NCBI GenBank assembly: GCA_963920635.1
Contig: OY987306.1
Location: forward strand, 11,984,001-12,048,000
Reading direction: 5' to 3'
Length of the DNA: 64,000 bases
Source of the DNA: Pseudeuparius sepicola
Lineage: Eukaryota > Arthropoda > Insecta > Coleoptera > Anthribidae
Every line of letters starts with the position of its first letter. Position 1 is the stretch's first letter. The notes under the pieces are model-generated. The model was not told where the DNA came from, did not search any database, and saw only the letters and a list, made by a program, of their open reading frames with translations. Both the position numbers and the translations under genes were made by a program. Below are positions 1 through 12,539 of this stretch, piece after piece.

Positions 1-1352
1 GTCAGTTGATTTTACATAAGAAACTACGAGAATTAGTTTTATAGTGCGGGTAGTGGTATCGTCGTGAGATTTCTACGACGAGGCAGTGTGTCCCTGGGCG
101 GAAACAGACTGCTCAAAGCGCTGGCGAAAGCTTTTTTATAAATTTGTTTTGTTCGTGCAAAACTGAAAAATTTTGAAAAGTTCGAAGTGAGGAAGCGAAA
201 GAAGTTATAGGTTCCTTCTACGATTAGAAGCCCAGATGCCTCGAATCATCGAGGGAAGCTAGAACTTAGTTGAATACCTGGCTGTAAGTGAAATCGTAAT
301 AATAACTTGAAGTAGCTAGGATTTCTTTGCTTGACGGCAGGCGGTCGACTTTTATTCGTTTTGGGCTTTCCAAAGGACGAAAATTTAAGTATAAAATTAT
401 TAATAGACAAACTAAAGTACTCTTTAAAACTAAAGAAGTTTTTGTAATAATTGAAACATTGTTTAATATTATTGCAAAATTTTCTTTACCTAATTAAAGT
501 CAAAAGATACTTTAGTTATATGTATTATGAAATGGACCCTAACTGCCATTTCAATCATAGAGATTCAGTTTTATGTGCGTTTGTTGTTTATATATATTTT
601 TTGAAAATTTATCCGTAAGTGAAGATAATTGTCATTTGCCTGAAATAGCATTTTGCGAAAAATTCTAACAAAAATTCGACTTACTAAAAATGTAGTCCCC
701 TCTATTTGCTCAAATTTGCCATATTATTTGTCGAAAATGTACCTATCCACACCAGGAATCGTACTTATTTTAAATACTTACACTTCTGTGTATATTTTGT
801 TACCATTTTTATTATTGTCTGTTAAACAAACAAACTTACTTAACCCATTATAATTATAAAAATTGTTGATAATTTTATTAGAAAAGAGAAACTAAGTCAA
901 AGTGCCGAAAAGTTTGTCAAAAAAAGCCAATCGGTATTAGGCCCGCTAGACTGCATAGACCCGTTGAACCATACCACTGCGTTGCCACATGTTTACACAG
1001 GGCTTGTAAGTTTAAGGAGGTTGTGCACCAGAAGCTTAGAAGCTGGGTTTATTGACCCTGCCGCCTCCTGCCACAAGAAGAAGCAGGTGCCCGAGCCCTG
1101 ATTCGGCTGTCTTCTACCTCTTTTAATTTGTACTGTGATTCAATGGGCGAATAAAATCGAAAATTTCATAGAGAGTTTTTGAATTTTCGGATTTTTTGCA
1201 GTTTTTTTTGCAATGGACGGACTATCTACTGTGCTGGTGAACAATAATAATGTGGAAAACTGTGTTTGTATTTTTGTATTGAGTGCTAATGGTACTTTTT
1301 TTTTTAAATTATGCACCGGAGCGAAATAACTGGTGGTTTCAAGCACAAAATA
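1..1352. other. Unassigned DNA, part of Duox intron 2
   Basis: No gene or recognisable transposon protein seen. The first 300 bases are richer in CpG and GC than what follows and could be the 5' leader of an old retroelement, but I found no matching coding sequence. Bases 300-900 are AT-rich with only short random frames. Bases 1141-1352 lead up to the palindromic end of the next element. The stretch lies downstream of exon 2 of the minus-strand Duox gene, so it is inferred to be intronic. Confidence 0.5.
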
Positions 1353-2178
1353 TACTGTATGTCCCCGGATCAATCCGGGGACATACAGTACAACTCAAGT
1401 TCACATAAGGTGTAAATAACAATAAAAAATGTTTTGTTTTGTTTGAAATTTGAGATTCTGGGCATCAGCCCTGCTTGGTTTGAAACTAATTTGTGATATA
1501 ATTTTACTTTCAAAAATCACGTATGCCTTGGAAATGATGAAAAAACTCATCAGTAAAGTGCCCTTTTTGTAGGTTTTATGGCAAAATGTTATTAATTATT
1601 AGCGTCGCCCCTATGTGGGTGACATTGGATCTGCGAGGCTATAGGGGCGAAGTAAAGTTGATGGGCAATCACCTCCACCACAGCAGTACCGCAGCCATCA
1701 CCTTCCTGTGTTTATTTAAGTCTGAATATTTCATATTGCATCCTTTTAGCAGCTAAATTTCGTGGACAACCACGGAGAAAACAGATATTCTTTTAAATAT
1801 TTTCGTGGATCATCCACGCTTAATCTAGTGCAGTTGATAGCGGAATTTCGTGGCCAGCCACGGTATTGTGCGGTGTTGCCAGATGCTGGACAGTGGATGG
1901 AAAAACCGTAGATGTCTTCACATCAGTCTCAGTTTTTCATTCTGAACAAGTTTCCTTAATAACAGTTTGTCGTAAAACCTACAAAAAGGGCACTTTACTG
2001 ATGTGGAAAATTAGTTTTTTCATAATTTTTAAGGCACACCTACGTGATTTTTCAAAAGTAAAATTATGTCACAAATGTGTTTCAAACCAGGCAGGGCTGA
2101 TCCCCAGAAACTAAAATTTCAACTAGAATTTTTTTTTACATTTACACCTTATGTGAACTAAATCGGGGACACACTGTA
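1353..2178. mobile_element. Non-autonomous palindromic DNA element with inverted arms of about 200 bp
   Basis: Bases 1391-1600 and 1950-2165 are imperfect reverse complements: the motif TTCACATAAGGTG recurs inverted as CACCTTATGTGAA, and CAGTAAAGTGCCCTTTTTGT recurs inverted near 1985. The right end reads GGGGACACACTGTA and is followed by TA, as expected for a TA-targeting (Tc1/mariner-type) element. The left end is a perfect 38-bp palindrome (1353-1390). The centre holds three small hairpins of the form CGTGG..CCACG at 1761, 1804 and 1849. No transposase is encoded. The family assignment is inferred from end structure only. Confidence 0.7.
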
Positions 2179-2180
2179 TA

Positions 2181-5086
2181 CAGGGTGTCCAACTTTAAAA
2201 CTGTACAAATACGTAAAATCTTCATTTATGGAGATAACCGCCTAATCTTTTTTTTTTTTTGTTTCAAAAGCCTTTCAAACCCGCTTCTTTTGACCTTTCT
2301 ACCATTGTCAAGATGCAAGATTTTTTTTATATCCCCGATTTTCACGAAAACCATTTAGTGTTTTTTTTTTAATTAAAATCTGATGCCACAGCGTTATTCA
2401 GAACACCCCAAAACCCCCATATACCAAATTTGAACAAAAAAATATACAGCGAGTTCCATTCTGCAGGGTGTAAAAAGTGAGCAAAATAGGAATTTTAAAA
2501 GCATCTGGCGAGTAAAGTGGGTTATGAAATCCCTTCAAAACAGTTGAATGGTCAACAGGACTCAAAATGTTGGTGTGCAAGGATTTAAAAACCTATCGAA
2601 CAGCACTGCCCTCGATGTATATGTTTCAAATAACAAAATTATAAAATCACTTAGACCTGGCATTATTGTTCCGATCACATTATTAATTAATAGCTGTTTT
2701 ACTTCTGGATATTTCCCTAAACAATTGAAATTCTCACGGGTAATCCCTATACATAAAAAGGATGATATGAATGTGCCAGGTAACTACAGACCAATTTCAG
2801 TAATACCGACTCTTGCAAAGCCAATAGAAGTGGCCTTTAGTGTCAGAGTATCAGAGTTTTTTAACATTCAAGGTCTATTCGCAGATACCCAGTATGGGTT
2901 TAGAAAAGATCTATCAACCAAACAAGTGATCATTAACCTAGTAACCGATATTGTTGGAGCTTTTGAGAGGGGAGAAGTGGTTGCTGCTACCTTTTGCGAC
3001 CTCTCGAAGGCATTCGACAGTGTGGGCCGGGATATATTGTTGCTTAAATTAGAGAAATATGGAATTCGCGGTATTCCATTAAATTTTATCAAATCGTACT
3101 TAAATGAGTGACAACAGTACGTTCAGGTTAACAAAATTAAATCATCATCATTACCAGCTGAGGAAGGAGTGCCGCAAAGTTCAATCTTGGGCCCAATACT
3201 CTTCATCGTGTACGTCAATGATCTTAACTCTTACGTAAACACAAATACTATTCAATACCTATGCAGATGACACAATAATATACGACAAAAACCTTACTGA
3301 ACTTGAAGAACATAAAAAATGTAGTATCCAAAAAGCGCAAAATTGGTTTGCCGCTAATAAGGTCTGCCTAAATTTGAACAAAACAAAAACAACTTCAATT
3401 AATTTTACTTTAAGGGAAATCAACTGTGACAATAATTCAGTGGTAACATTTTTAGGAGTTCACTATTAGGCAAAGAATTGTCATTTAACGCTCATATACA
3501 CGAACTAAGCAACAAGTTGTCTAAGACCTCTTATAACAGAAAATATATTCGTAGTATATTTTCAGAAAATATATTCGTAGTATATTTTCTGTGCTCTTAT
3601 CTTATTAGAAAGATTTCACAATCTGCTCCAGAGTAGGTGGCGAGAATGGTTTATATATGGGTCTTTTCCAAAGTCACCTGATATATACTGTATCATATCA
3701 TATGGGGTAACTCAATTAACTGGAGGTATATCTTTAAGCAACAAAAAATAGCAATAAGAGCAATTGCAAAAATGCCCTCTAGAGACTCCTGTCGTTCTTA
3801 TTTAAAAAAACTTAACATTTTCACCTTACTGCTGTATATTAGGGAATGTCTTCTATATATCGAACCCACAAACAAATTCACTCATATAATACGAGAAATA
3901 AGATCTGCAGATCATAATTCCACAACACAGACTGAAACTAACTCGTAATAGTTTTTTAACGCAAGCAATAAAAATTATTTAATCATCTACCAAGACAGAG
4001 GTTCGTGATTTACCATATAATAGGTTCAAATCTGAAATACATTAACTTGTGGCCCTATGATTTGAAAGAATACAATGATTATAATTTTGTGTAATTATTG
4101 TAATTGTAATTAGTAATTACTAAAGTACTTCTGCCATTTTTTTGACGATGCTAAAATGCTTTGTACTGTTTGCTGTCTATGTCTACTTCGGTTATAGCAC
4201 TGTTGAATGAGCAAATAAAGGATATATTATAATTATTATTATTAATAAAAAAATATATACAGGGTATTTTTTTCTGGGCCTTCTCAAAATGCTTAAATTT
4301 TTATGAAACTTTATACGGATCAAGAGTGCTCTGGAACCATTGAAAAAATATTAATAAACTCAAAAGTAATTTATTTTTGTACAAAATGCCAACCAACAAA
4401 TAAGTAAAAAAAATTATTGGACCTTTCTCAACAAAGCACTGGCAAAGTCACTAAGATGATAAATTTTCTGTGCGTTTGTTGTTGTGGCACACCGCAGCCA
4501 CCTTAACTGACATGGACTTACTACTGACTGGCAGGATTCTGAATTTTTAAACTTAGTTCGTTTGTAGTGTCTGGGGCGGTTTTTATGTAGGTACCTACTC
4601 GATTTTTAACTCGTACAAAGTTCCAAAAATTCAGTATTTTGAGATGCCAGAGATAAGAACCCCCTGTATATTTTGCATTGGACCTTTGCACACCAACACT
4701 TTGAGTGGTCCTGTTGACCATTCAACCGTTTTGAGGGGATTCCATGGCACACTTGACTTGGCAGATGCCTTTAAAATTCCTATTTTTCCCAACTTTGACA
4801 CCCTGGAGAATGGAACTCCCTGTCTATTTTTTGTTCAAATTTGGTATATAGAAGTTTTGGGGGTGTTCCGATTAACGCTGTGGGGTCAGATTTTAAATGA
4901 AAAAATAACTACATGTTTTTGGTGAAAATCGGAGGGTATAAAAAAATCGCTGCCGGTCCTGGATTTGCATTTTCACAATGGTAGAAAGGTCGAAAGCGGC
5001 TTTTGAAGTATTTTCAAAGAAAAAAAAAAGTTCATCCAAAAATTAAGATTTTACGGATTTGTACAGTTTTAAAGTTGAACCCTCTG
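2181..5086. repeat. Palindromic repeat pair (family A) interrupted by a Jockey element
   Basis: Two copies of one repeat face each other. Copy 1 is inverted: 2181-2581, resuming at about 4250-4420. Copy 2 is direct: about 4420-5086. The outer ends match as inverted repeats (CAGGGTGTCCAACTTTAAAA at 2181; TTTTAAAGTTGAACCCTCTG ending at 5086). Inside, the motif CACACCAACACTTTGAG of copy 2 appears inverted at about 2563-2579. A third, single copy lies at 27205-27798. The short frames that run in parallel through the copies follow from nucleotide similarity, and I see no evidence that they are translated. Confidence 0.75.
2582..4250 (+). pseudogene. 5'-truncated Jockey-type LINE, reverse transcriptase pseudogene
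   Basis: The frame from 2548 to 3111 contains Jockey-group reverse transcriptase blocks: PGNYRPISVIPTLAK, QYGFRKDLST and TFCDLSKAFDSVG. A TGA at 3109 interrupts it. After the stop the same frame continues with GVPQSSILGP. The catalytic YADD motif (3260-3271) is in another frame, so there is at least one frameshift. The C-terminal region typical of Jockey elements (IAIRAIAKMPSRDSCR) follows at about 3750-3800. The 3' end has AATAAAG and an ATT-rich tail at 4210-4250. The endonuclease domain is absent, as in most 5'-truncated LINEs. The element sits inside repeat family A, whose sequence resumes right after the tail, so it inserted there. Confidence 0.88.
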
Positions 5087-6078
5087 TAAAGGTACCAATT
5101 ATCGACACCATAAGGCCAAGTGTCGACTTGACAATGCTGCTGCAAATTTTTAGAATGAATTAACATTATTATCAATTTCAATATGTTTTACTCTTTTATT
5201 AAACTGTTACTTGGTAATTTATGTTTGGTCTCAGTTTTCCCGTTTTGAAGCAAATAAATTAAAATTTTTATTAAAATATGGGCTGGTTTCCATGGGCCTG
5301 CATTATTTATTTTATTTTGATTGATTCTGAATCGCCACAAAAAATATATTTCAGCACTAGACACTAGCTTTACATTTGGGAAATTATCTGCAAATAAATA
5401 AAAATAAGTCAAAATTAACTACTAGCTTTCCATTTTTAACAATTTTGTGATATTGGCTAAGAACACGTTTCATGCTACGCCATTGGACTGTCGTGAGATG
5501 TCGCTGACACGGCCGCGAGCGCTGTTATATCTTCTCTCTTTCCTTGTCTAAGGCAAGACTGAAGGTTATTCCCAAGGATGGTGTAGTCTGTTACACGATC
5601 CTTGGGTTATTCCCGTCATCCACTGTTGCCAACCGTTTGCGAACGGTCTCTCTTCTTCTCGGGTGGTTAGGTTTTTGACGCTTAGGGCGTTGCGCCGCCG
5701 TCTTAAGCCGTACTTACTTTATTAGAACAATCGAACAATATTTGACTACAACAAGTAAATAGGGAAATTGCAAAAAACGAAGTCCAACACGAAGGCTACG
5801 AGACCTTCTTAGACTCCCTTCTTAACTAGAACCTAGTGGAAAAGGTCCATTCAAATATCTATCTTGTAGAGGGCTCCGTCTGCGGCTATTTATGTTTTTG
5901 CACACTACCATTTGTTGCTTCATCCTCTTTACGAAAAAAGTATACCTAGATATAAGCACTAAGCACCTACCTTGCGAATGTCGCTCGAACTAACCGTTCA
6001 GAGCCAGGCATTTTGTCTCCAAACGCTGCAATCCCCCTAAACCCAGATAAACCTACCACACGCTAAGTTTTCATAATA
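5087..6078. other. Unassigned intronic DNA with a strong hairpin
   Basis: No coding similarity seen. Bases 5460-5900 are GC-richer than the surroundings. They include a hairpin at 5571-5606, where CCCAAGGAT pairs with ATCCTTGGG and an inner GTGTA pairs with TACAC around a six-base loop. The hairpin is flanked by direct copies of GGTTATTCCC. The segment could be the leader or LTR of an unrecognised retroelement, but no primer-binding site or protein frame supports that. Confidence 0.4.
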
Positions 6079-6948
6079 GACCGGGAGATAGTGACAGATT
6101 TTTGGACGTGATTTTACTCAGTATGCCTTTCATAGGGCATTATGTTGCGTATATTCTCACAATAATAAGGTATGAATCAGAGAGTCATCCTGGGTTCTTC
6201 ATATGGAAAATTGAGTTTTCATTTATTCGAAAAATATGAGTTTTGATATGATTTTAGTCAGGCTGCCATGTGTTTTATAATGAAGTTCAAAATAGAAAAT
6301 TCCTCGGAAAACCATAGGTATACCGTTAGCGTGGGTCCAAAGGGCTATTATTGCTATGTCAACTTGTATTTTAATAATTAATTTTTCCACGTTTCTGAAC
6401 AGGCTGCCAATGAGAAGTGTGCAAGTTCTTGTTATGAAACTGCTGAAGAAAAGATGGCATACCGTTTGCGCATGTCCAAGTACACTTTACATCGAATAAA
6501 TCGTTTAAATTAAATTATTAAATAAAATTCAATTTAAATAGTACTTGGACATGTGCAAAAGGCATGCTATCCTTTTTTCAGCATTTTCATAACAAGCACT
6601 TGCATACTTCTCATTGGCAGCCTGTTCAGAAACGTGGAAAAATTAATTATTAAAATACAAGTTCACGTGGCAATAATAGCCCTTTGGACCCACGCTAACG
6701 GTATGCCTATGGTTTTCCGAGGAATTTTCTATTTTGAACTTCATTATAAAACATATGGCAGCCTGACTAAAATCATATCAAAACGCATATTTTTCGAATA
6801 ATTGAAAACTCAGTTTTTCATATGAAGAACCCAGGATGACTCTCTGATTCATACCTTATTATTGTGACAATATGTGCCACATAATGCCCTTTGCAAGGCA
6901 TAATACTGAGTAAAATCACGTCCAAAAATCTGTCACTATCTCCCGGTC
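6079..6948. mobile_element. Palindromic (foldback) DNA element, family G copy 1
   Basis: Starts GACCGGGAGATAGTGACAG and ends with its reverse complement CTGTCACTATCTCCCGGTC, flanked on both sides by TA. The two arms, each about 400 bp, are near-perfect inverted copies around a short AT-rich centre near 6500. There is no transposase. TA flanks and long inverted arms suggest mobilisation by a Tc1/mariner-type transposase; this is inferred. The other copies here are 18674-19520, a deleted copy at 35444-35632 and a copy interrupted by a MITE at 41947-42545. Confidence 0.85.
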
Positions 6949-7084
6949 TATAAGATGCTGTGGATTAAGACAGAAACAATGAAAAGTGCTTTGAGACGTA
7001 TGTTAGTCAGCCCTTTATAGCTTTAGCACACAATTTAGAATTTATAGATATGTATGGTTTAAATGAAGTTCCTGAAACAGCATA

Positions 7085-7735
7085 ATAACCTTTGAATTTT
7101 ATACGGGTGATTTCTGCTGATAAGTCTTGTATTTTTAGCAGTACCGTGGTAAATGCTATTAAATAGATCGCGCCCCGTATAACACTGTGTTCCAAGTGAG
7201 TTCATTTATATTTTACCATAGGGTAGCTCGAGAACAGGCGCCTCGGCAATAAAATACGAGGCAAAACACTTTTTTTAACGATATTAAACCACACCTGGTA
7301 AGAGTAGGAGGTAAAAAGAGATTAAGGAGGCAGAGAAGACAGATGTACTTAGTAAAAACAATTGACTGCGCATGCTCGCCTAATATAATATCACCAATAC
7401 TTGCATGGGTTACACTGTTCGACGGCCGGCTGTGCAAAACGAAATGCGGTGCATAGCCGTGCCCTAATTTCACAGAAGATCTTAGGATGATATACTTGCG
7501 TAAATAATAATTATAATCGATATGTCTTTTTAGAGACCTTTTGACAATTTTATATGGTGCATTTAACCTCATCTGCGTTGTTTGTTTGACGACAACCTTT
7601 TTTTGTGAAGCCAATAATTCGAGTTTTTAATGCTGTTTCAATATAAGTGACTACAAATACTATATCTATGCTCTTTTTACGGCCTAGTTCTGTAAAACGG
7701 TATTTTCCGTCCAAAAAGTTTACCAGAAACAATTT
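7085..7735 (-). repeat. Dispersed repeat family R3, copy 1
   Basis: Shares long blocks with about 22080-22765 (same orientation) and about 29060-29700 (opposite orientation), for example GTAGCTCGAGAACAGG, ACGATATTAAACCACAC and ATAAGTCTTGTATTTTT. The minus strand has a 133-codon frame (7213-7614), part of which (KRSLKRHIDYNY) is matched in copy 3 as KRSLKSHIDYNY. No known domain is recognisable and the other copies carry indels. Probably a fragment of an unidentified transposon. Confidence 0.65.
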
Positions 7736-7740
7736 TCAGA

Positions 7741-9317
7741 AGTGCCCTGGAAAAAAATGTTGTGTTGTCGTTATTTTTTTCTTTTTATCTAGGGACAAGT
7801 ATTAATTATAGATGTATGATATCTAATGCTTAATTATTTCTTGCTCCTAATATCATAAAAATTGTTGATTTCTTGCTCCTATACATAAACATGGTTAGTA
7901 AATATCCTGTTTCCAATTTAGGTTGAGTAGGTACGGATTTCTCGCGATTACTTCAACACCATACGACAATTATTAGATAATAGTCTTTATGACCTCATTC
8001 CGTCGTCTTAAATTTTTCATAAACACTATTTCATCGAAGCCGTTACCCTTGATACTTCTGACGTGTTCTCAATTTTGTTACAGAATCAGATTACGGATGC
8101 TTCTCGATCTGGATTATTCAGACGACCTTAAATAAGTGGGTATGTATCCGTTTCCAGAGGCGTACCACTCATACGTATATTTCTTAAAAAAAAACGTTGG
8201 CTTGGCATTTTCCTTGTTTATTGATGATTAAAATATTTACCTTATTTTTGGAAGTTAAATCTAATTCTGGGTGGAAACACTATAGCAGCAATAATTAATT
8301 CACCCGAAAAAAACTTGAGTACATATATACAAATAATATATCTGTTTGAAATAGGTATACTATATCTTTTATTAATGGGCCAACCATAGAAAAAATGTAA
8401 CTAGACCAGTAATAACAAATAATGGCATTGTAATCGCATTCATCAACCTAACAATACCAAATCAACACTACACTACAACTATAAACTTTTTTTGAGTTAA
8501 AAACAACACGTTTGCACCCAATTCTCACTGCTAGGAAAAAATATGATAGGCACTAAGATGATGCACCTGCAAGATCAAAAAGGTAACCTCAAAAAAGATA
8601 GTAAAAGCACGATCCAAGTGGCGCTCTCATGTGAGATAAGTAGAAATTGACATTTTCAGTAGAAATTGACATTTTCAGTAGAAATTGACATTTTCAGCTT
8701 ATTCTCCATCCCAAAAACACAGCAGTACCAAATTTCAGTTCAGCAGCTCGATTATTTTGAGAGATATTTCCATAACTCAATTTCAAAAAGAGATAACTGC
8801 AACGCCCACCTGTATCTCAGAACATTAGGACCTATGTTTATATGAGCAACCCACCTTACAATGAGTTTTTCTACAAAATGTCAAAGTCCAGATGAAAAAA
8901 TCTGGGACACCCTGTATATTTTTATTCATAGTCCTGAATAGTATAATTTAGGTGTAGGTAACTTACCAAATATTATTTTTGTTATTTTTTTATGCGTAAA
9001 TATTTTCACCACTAGTGGAAGAATTAGGGTTGACAAATTTTCCTGCTATTGTCATATTAAAACATTTTAGAAAATTAATAAATAAACCTGGTAATTAGTA
9101 AGCACACACGAATACAGGGATACATATATATGTAATGTTTGATAAATGAACGTTGGAATGAAATCCCATAATTTTTACAATTAAAATAAATGCCTATCTA
9201 TACACCCAGAACTCTGTCCCAATCCTAATGAGGATTAATGAGGAAGATCCGCTTACCTGGCCTTAATAATTGAAATTAGTCTAAAATAATTATTTAATTT
9301 TTAATGAGTATTAAATG
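7741..9317. other. Unassigned AT-rich intronic DNA
   Basis: No convincing frame. The stretch contains a small tandem repeat at 8639-8695 and a transposon-end-like GGGACACCCTGTA at about 8907-8919, which has no partner end that I could find. The rest shows nothing recognisable. Confidence 0.4.
8639..8695. repeat. Short tandem repeat, three 19-bp units
   Basis: The unit AGTAGAAATTGACATTTTC is repeated three times without visible mismatch. A local slippage or duplication product in intronic DNA. Confidence 0.9.
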
Positions 9318-12301
9318 AACACAATGTGCAAAAATTGCGCAAGTGTCTGTAAGATGGCGCTGGAGTTGGAGAGCGGCCATTGGTACAGAGCGAGAATAAA
9401 AAGTAATGTTTCGCCTTGCTAAAATACGTTTCCGTTCCTTATAACTTGTTTTGTTGCCCGGCAAGGTCGTTGGTCGGAACCAGGGGTCTAGGGGGAGGCA
9501 GGCGGACCGACCCCCTTTTTTATACAAATAACAGCACATCGCTCCCATCCTGGCGTATTTTGGGATTGAAACTGTGAATTGTTAAACACAAAATAATAAT
9601 ATGAATATTTACGCTCCTTTATTTTTCTATATTTTTGTCATAGTTATTAAGAATATTGTTGAGTAAAATATTAAGTAAGAGGACTACCTACCGGCTGTCA
9701 AATCTACTGTCATGACATAATAATTCTCCCTCAAAACCGCATGAATGATCACAATACTTACCCTAACTGACATTTAGAATTTATGTCACTATAGTTTTAT
9801 CTTTTTATCATTCTATTAACTTTTCATTAAGTACTTAATATTGATAAACCGAAAGAAATTAAAATTCTGTTGTATTTGATCCAAAGTTGACGTAAAGTTT
9901 TGAATTTTGTTAGATACGTGAAATACCTACCATTTGCTGATATCTTAATATATTATGTATTATTTTGGCATACATTTAGAGTAATGGAAAATGTAATGTA
10001 AATAAATTTATAGGTACTACCATAGAAAAATTTACGTAGTAGATTCTTCTATGGTACTACCTAAATGCTTGCCGGTACATCAACTTTGTGTCAAACAGAA
10101 TTTTTAAGGGTTAATATAATTTTCTTCTGAAAAAGACATATTCTTATCGATATTTTTTAGTAATAATAAAAAGTTAATAAAATTATAGAATGATACTCGT
10201 ATATTATGTTGTATAGCTAGTGATATAAAATAGTTTTTAGAAGTAATGACTTTTTAAAATTTTAAGAAATTTTATAAATAGGAAATAGGCGCTTATGTAA
10301 CATTAAAATAGAAACGACTTTTTCAAGTTAAACGTTTTGAAATTGTAACAAATAAGCCAATTTTTAGGGATTTAATTTTTTTTAATATAATTTTTGACAG
10401 GTAGCGAAAGTCACGTGACCACGTTTGAGTCGGTTATTTTTCCTCGTTTTTAATCGAAAGGTAACCCCAAAGTTAACTGCATATGTGTTCTATTATTATC
10501 CGTTAATAAAAAAAATATGTTTAAATTAATAAAAAGATACATTTTGCACCATCTTCATTTTTTCCAAAAAGGTTTTTTGGTTATAACTTTTGTTTGACGT
10601 TCGATTGTTTTTTTCCAAACGACATTACATTGTTCGGAAAAAACTGCAACAAACTGGTTTTTAAATCATTAATTTGTCTCAAAAAATACGGAATGGTTAA
10701 AGCGAATGTTCCTATCACCTTCAGGCGGACACCCTGTACCTAATAAAAATATTATTAAACAAATAATATTACTTTTTGAAATTGAGCCCATGTGTTGACA
10801 AGTGGCCGTGATTACAGCCCAAAAGTAAAGTTACACACATTGTTTAATGTGCTTTTTGAACCTAACAAAAAAAAGTTTATCAAAATCGGTAAACAAATAA
10901 AGATATTTTACCAGGGTGGTAACTCCTTAACGGAGGTCGCACTGTAGATGTTTAACATATAGGTACAGAAGATGTTCTTTCGCATCAATATATCGTTTCC
11001 TTTTTCATTTTTTATTTTCGAGATATGTATTTATCTTAATTATTGCGTTACTTAAAATGTGTGTTTGAATGTAGTGTTAATGCAAACGAAGAAACACCTT
11101 ATGTACACATAAAAGACCATGTTTCATTTCATTGAAAAAACTAAACATAATTTTGTAGAACTTTTAAGCCAGCAATACCAGCGCAATACTATACCTACAG
11201 AAAATTTGCCGAATCACATTCTTTAACTAAAGATTAGACATTCAAGTGACCTTGAAAACGTCGTCTGCCTACAAGTGAAAACGTGCGTCTTACATTGCAC
11301 CTCATAATATGCTTCAACTTTTATGTGATTTTTTTGTGATTTTCGTTTTTGAGATATTTATAATAGCTGCATTTATTAAAATGGAACACCCGGTATAGAT
11401 AATTTTCGACATACCTATACATATAGAGACATAGACATGAATCCTTCCCTAATGTCAGTTTATATGCTAACGATTGTGTTTTCCTCACGAAAAATACATA
11501 ACGGCGACATAACTATAAGAACATAACAGTACCCAACCCACACGTATGTATAAATAATGCAAAATCAACTAAAGCAGTTTTTAGTGCCGCTGTGTACCTT
11601 TTAAGCTAAAAATCAATGAACCATTGCTAAAAAGAGAGGGGTTAAAATCACAAATCGGAGTCTTTGAGCAACGGGGGTCTCCCGAATATACCTTTTGAAG
11701 TTTTATATTATTTTAATATTAAAAATTCGCAATTCATAGTATATAATAATACGGAAGTAATACAAAAACATAAAAAAGTAATCAGACAGCTTAGTTGCTT
11801 GAATATTATATCGCCAAAACGTAAAATTGATCATATGAACATAATATATGTAATTATTAAACTGGACCTGTAACAACAGCGTCAACCGTTCATCGATCGT
11901 CTGTTTTTCGCGCCATCTGATAAACAATAGCTACACTTTTGGTATTCCCGCTGCATAATTTAAGGGTATTTTGCCTATGTTTTTTATTTACAACAAGACT
12001 GGATAATTACAATGTTTATTACCGTGTTTTCGTTCCGAGCATATTCCGAAACCTATGCCAATCTTAACGAGGGTAAAATTCCGGCTCAAGAGACAAAATA
12101 GACGAATTTATGCCGGCATAAAGTTTGAAATTAAAAAAAAAATCTCGCCCATAACTTTTAAACTAGTGTCATTAGTATCTATGGATATTTTAAAAATACC
12201 CGTGTTTTTTGTAATCCTTTGAAATTCGCTACTTTTTCCAGCTAGTTGGAAATAAAAATACATTGATACAGGCAACCAAACATGCAATGGCGAGGCCTCC
12301 C
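9318..12301 (-). mobile_element. TTAA-associated non-autonomous element, copy 1 (about 2.98 kb)
   Basis: Near-identical over almost its full length, in opposite orientation, to 47091-49951. It abuts TTAA at 12302-12305. The sequence reads inward from that end as GGGAGGCCTCGCCATTG. The other end (9318) lacks the last 97 bases present in copy 2, so this copy is truncated or recombined there. At the GC-rich end both copies keep the same 74-codon reading frame (9548 downward, starting MGAMCCYLYKKGG) with one silent difference that I could see. That frame has no recognised domain. Older transposon ends are embedded inside both copies. TTAA targeting points to piggyBac or Kolobok-type mobilisation (inferred). 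Confidence 0.75.
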
Positions 12302-12305
12302 TTAA

Positions 12306-12539
12306 TCTTGTATAATGAGTTGTGAAAGTACATCATTAAAAATAGACGACTTGCAGAACCAACATTTCGGTACTGCTTTAGATTCTGGTAATCTAAGATC
12401 ACTCAAATTTGTCATCTTGTCAGAACTCCCTGATGGATCGCAAACCCAGTCACTTGAGTACCTACTTGCCTCTGCTTATAGGCACACATTACTTTCTAAC
12501 AAAGCAGGAGAAAATCCCGTAACGTCAAATTTCTGTTCT
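12306..12539. other. Unassigned short stretch with a plus-strand frame
   Basis: An 89-codon frame starts at 12315 (MSCESTSLKIDDLQNQ) and ends at 12584 inside the next repeat arm. It matches no family I recognise and has no flanking splice signal that convinces me. It may be a degraded transposon piece. Confidence 0.3.

Noticed and set aside
4644..4925. Plus-strand frame shared with 27443-27754 as a conserved small protein
   Set aside because: Both are in repeat family A. Peptide similarity follows from DNA similarity and breaks after indels; no start or domain argues for translation.
7213..7614. 133-codon minus-strand frame as a host gene
   Set aside because: It lies in repeat family R3, other copies are shifted or shorter, and there are no splice signals or known domain.
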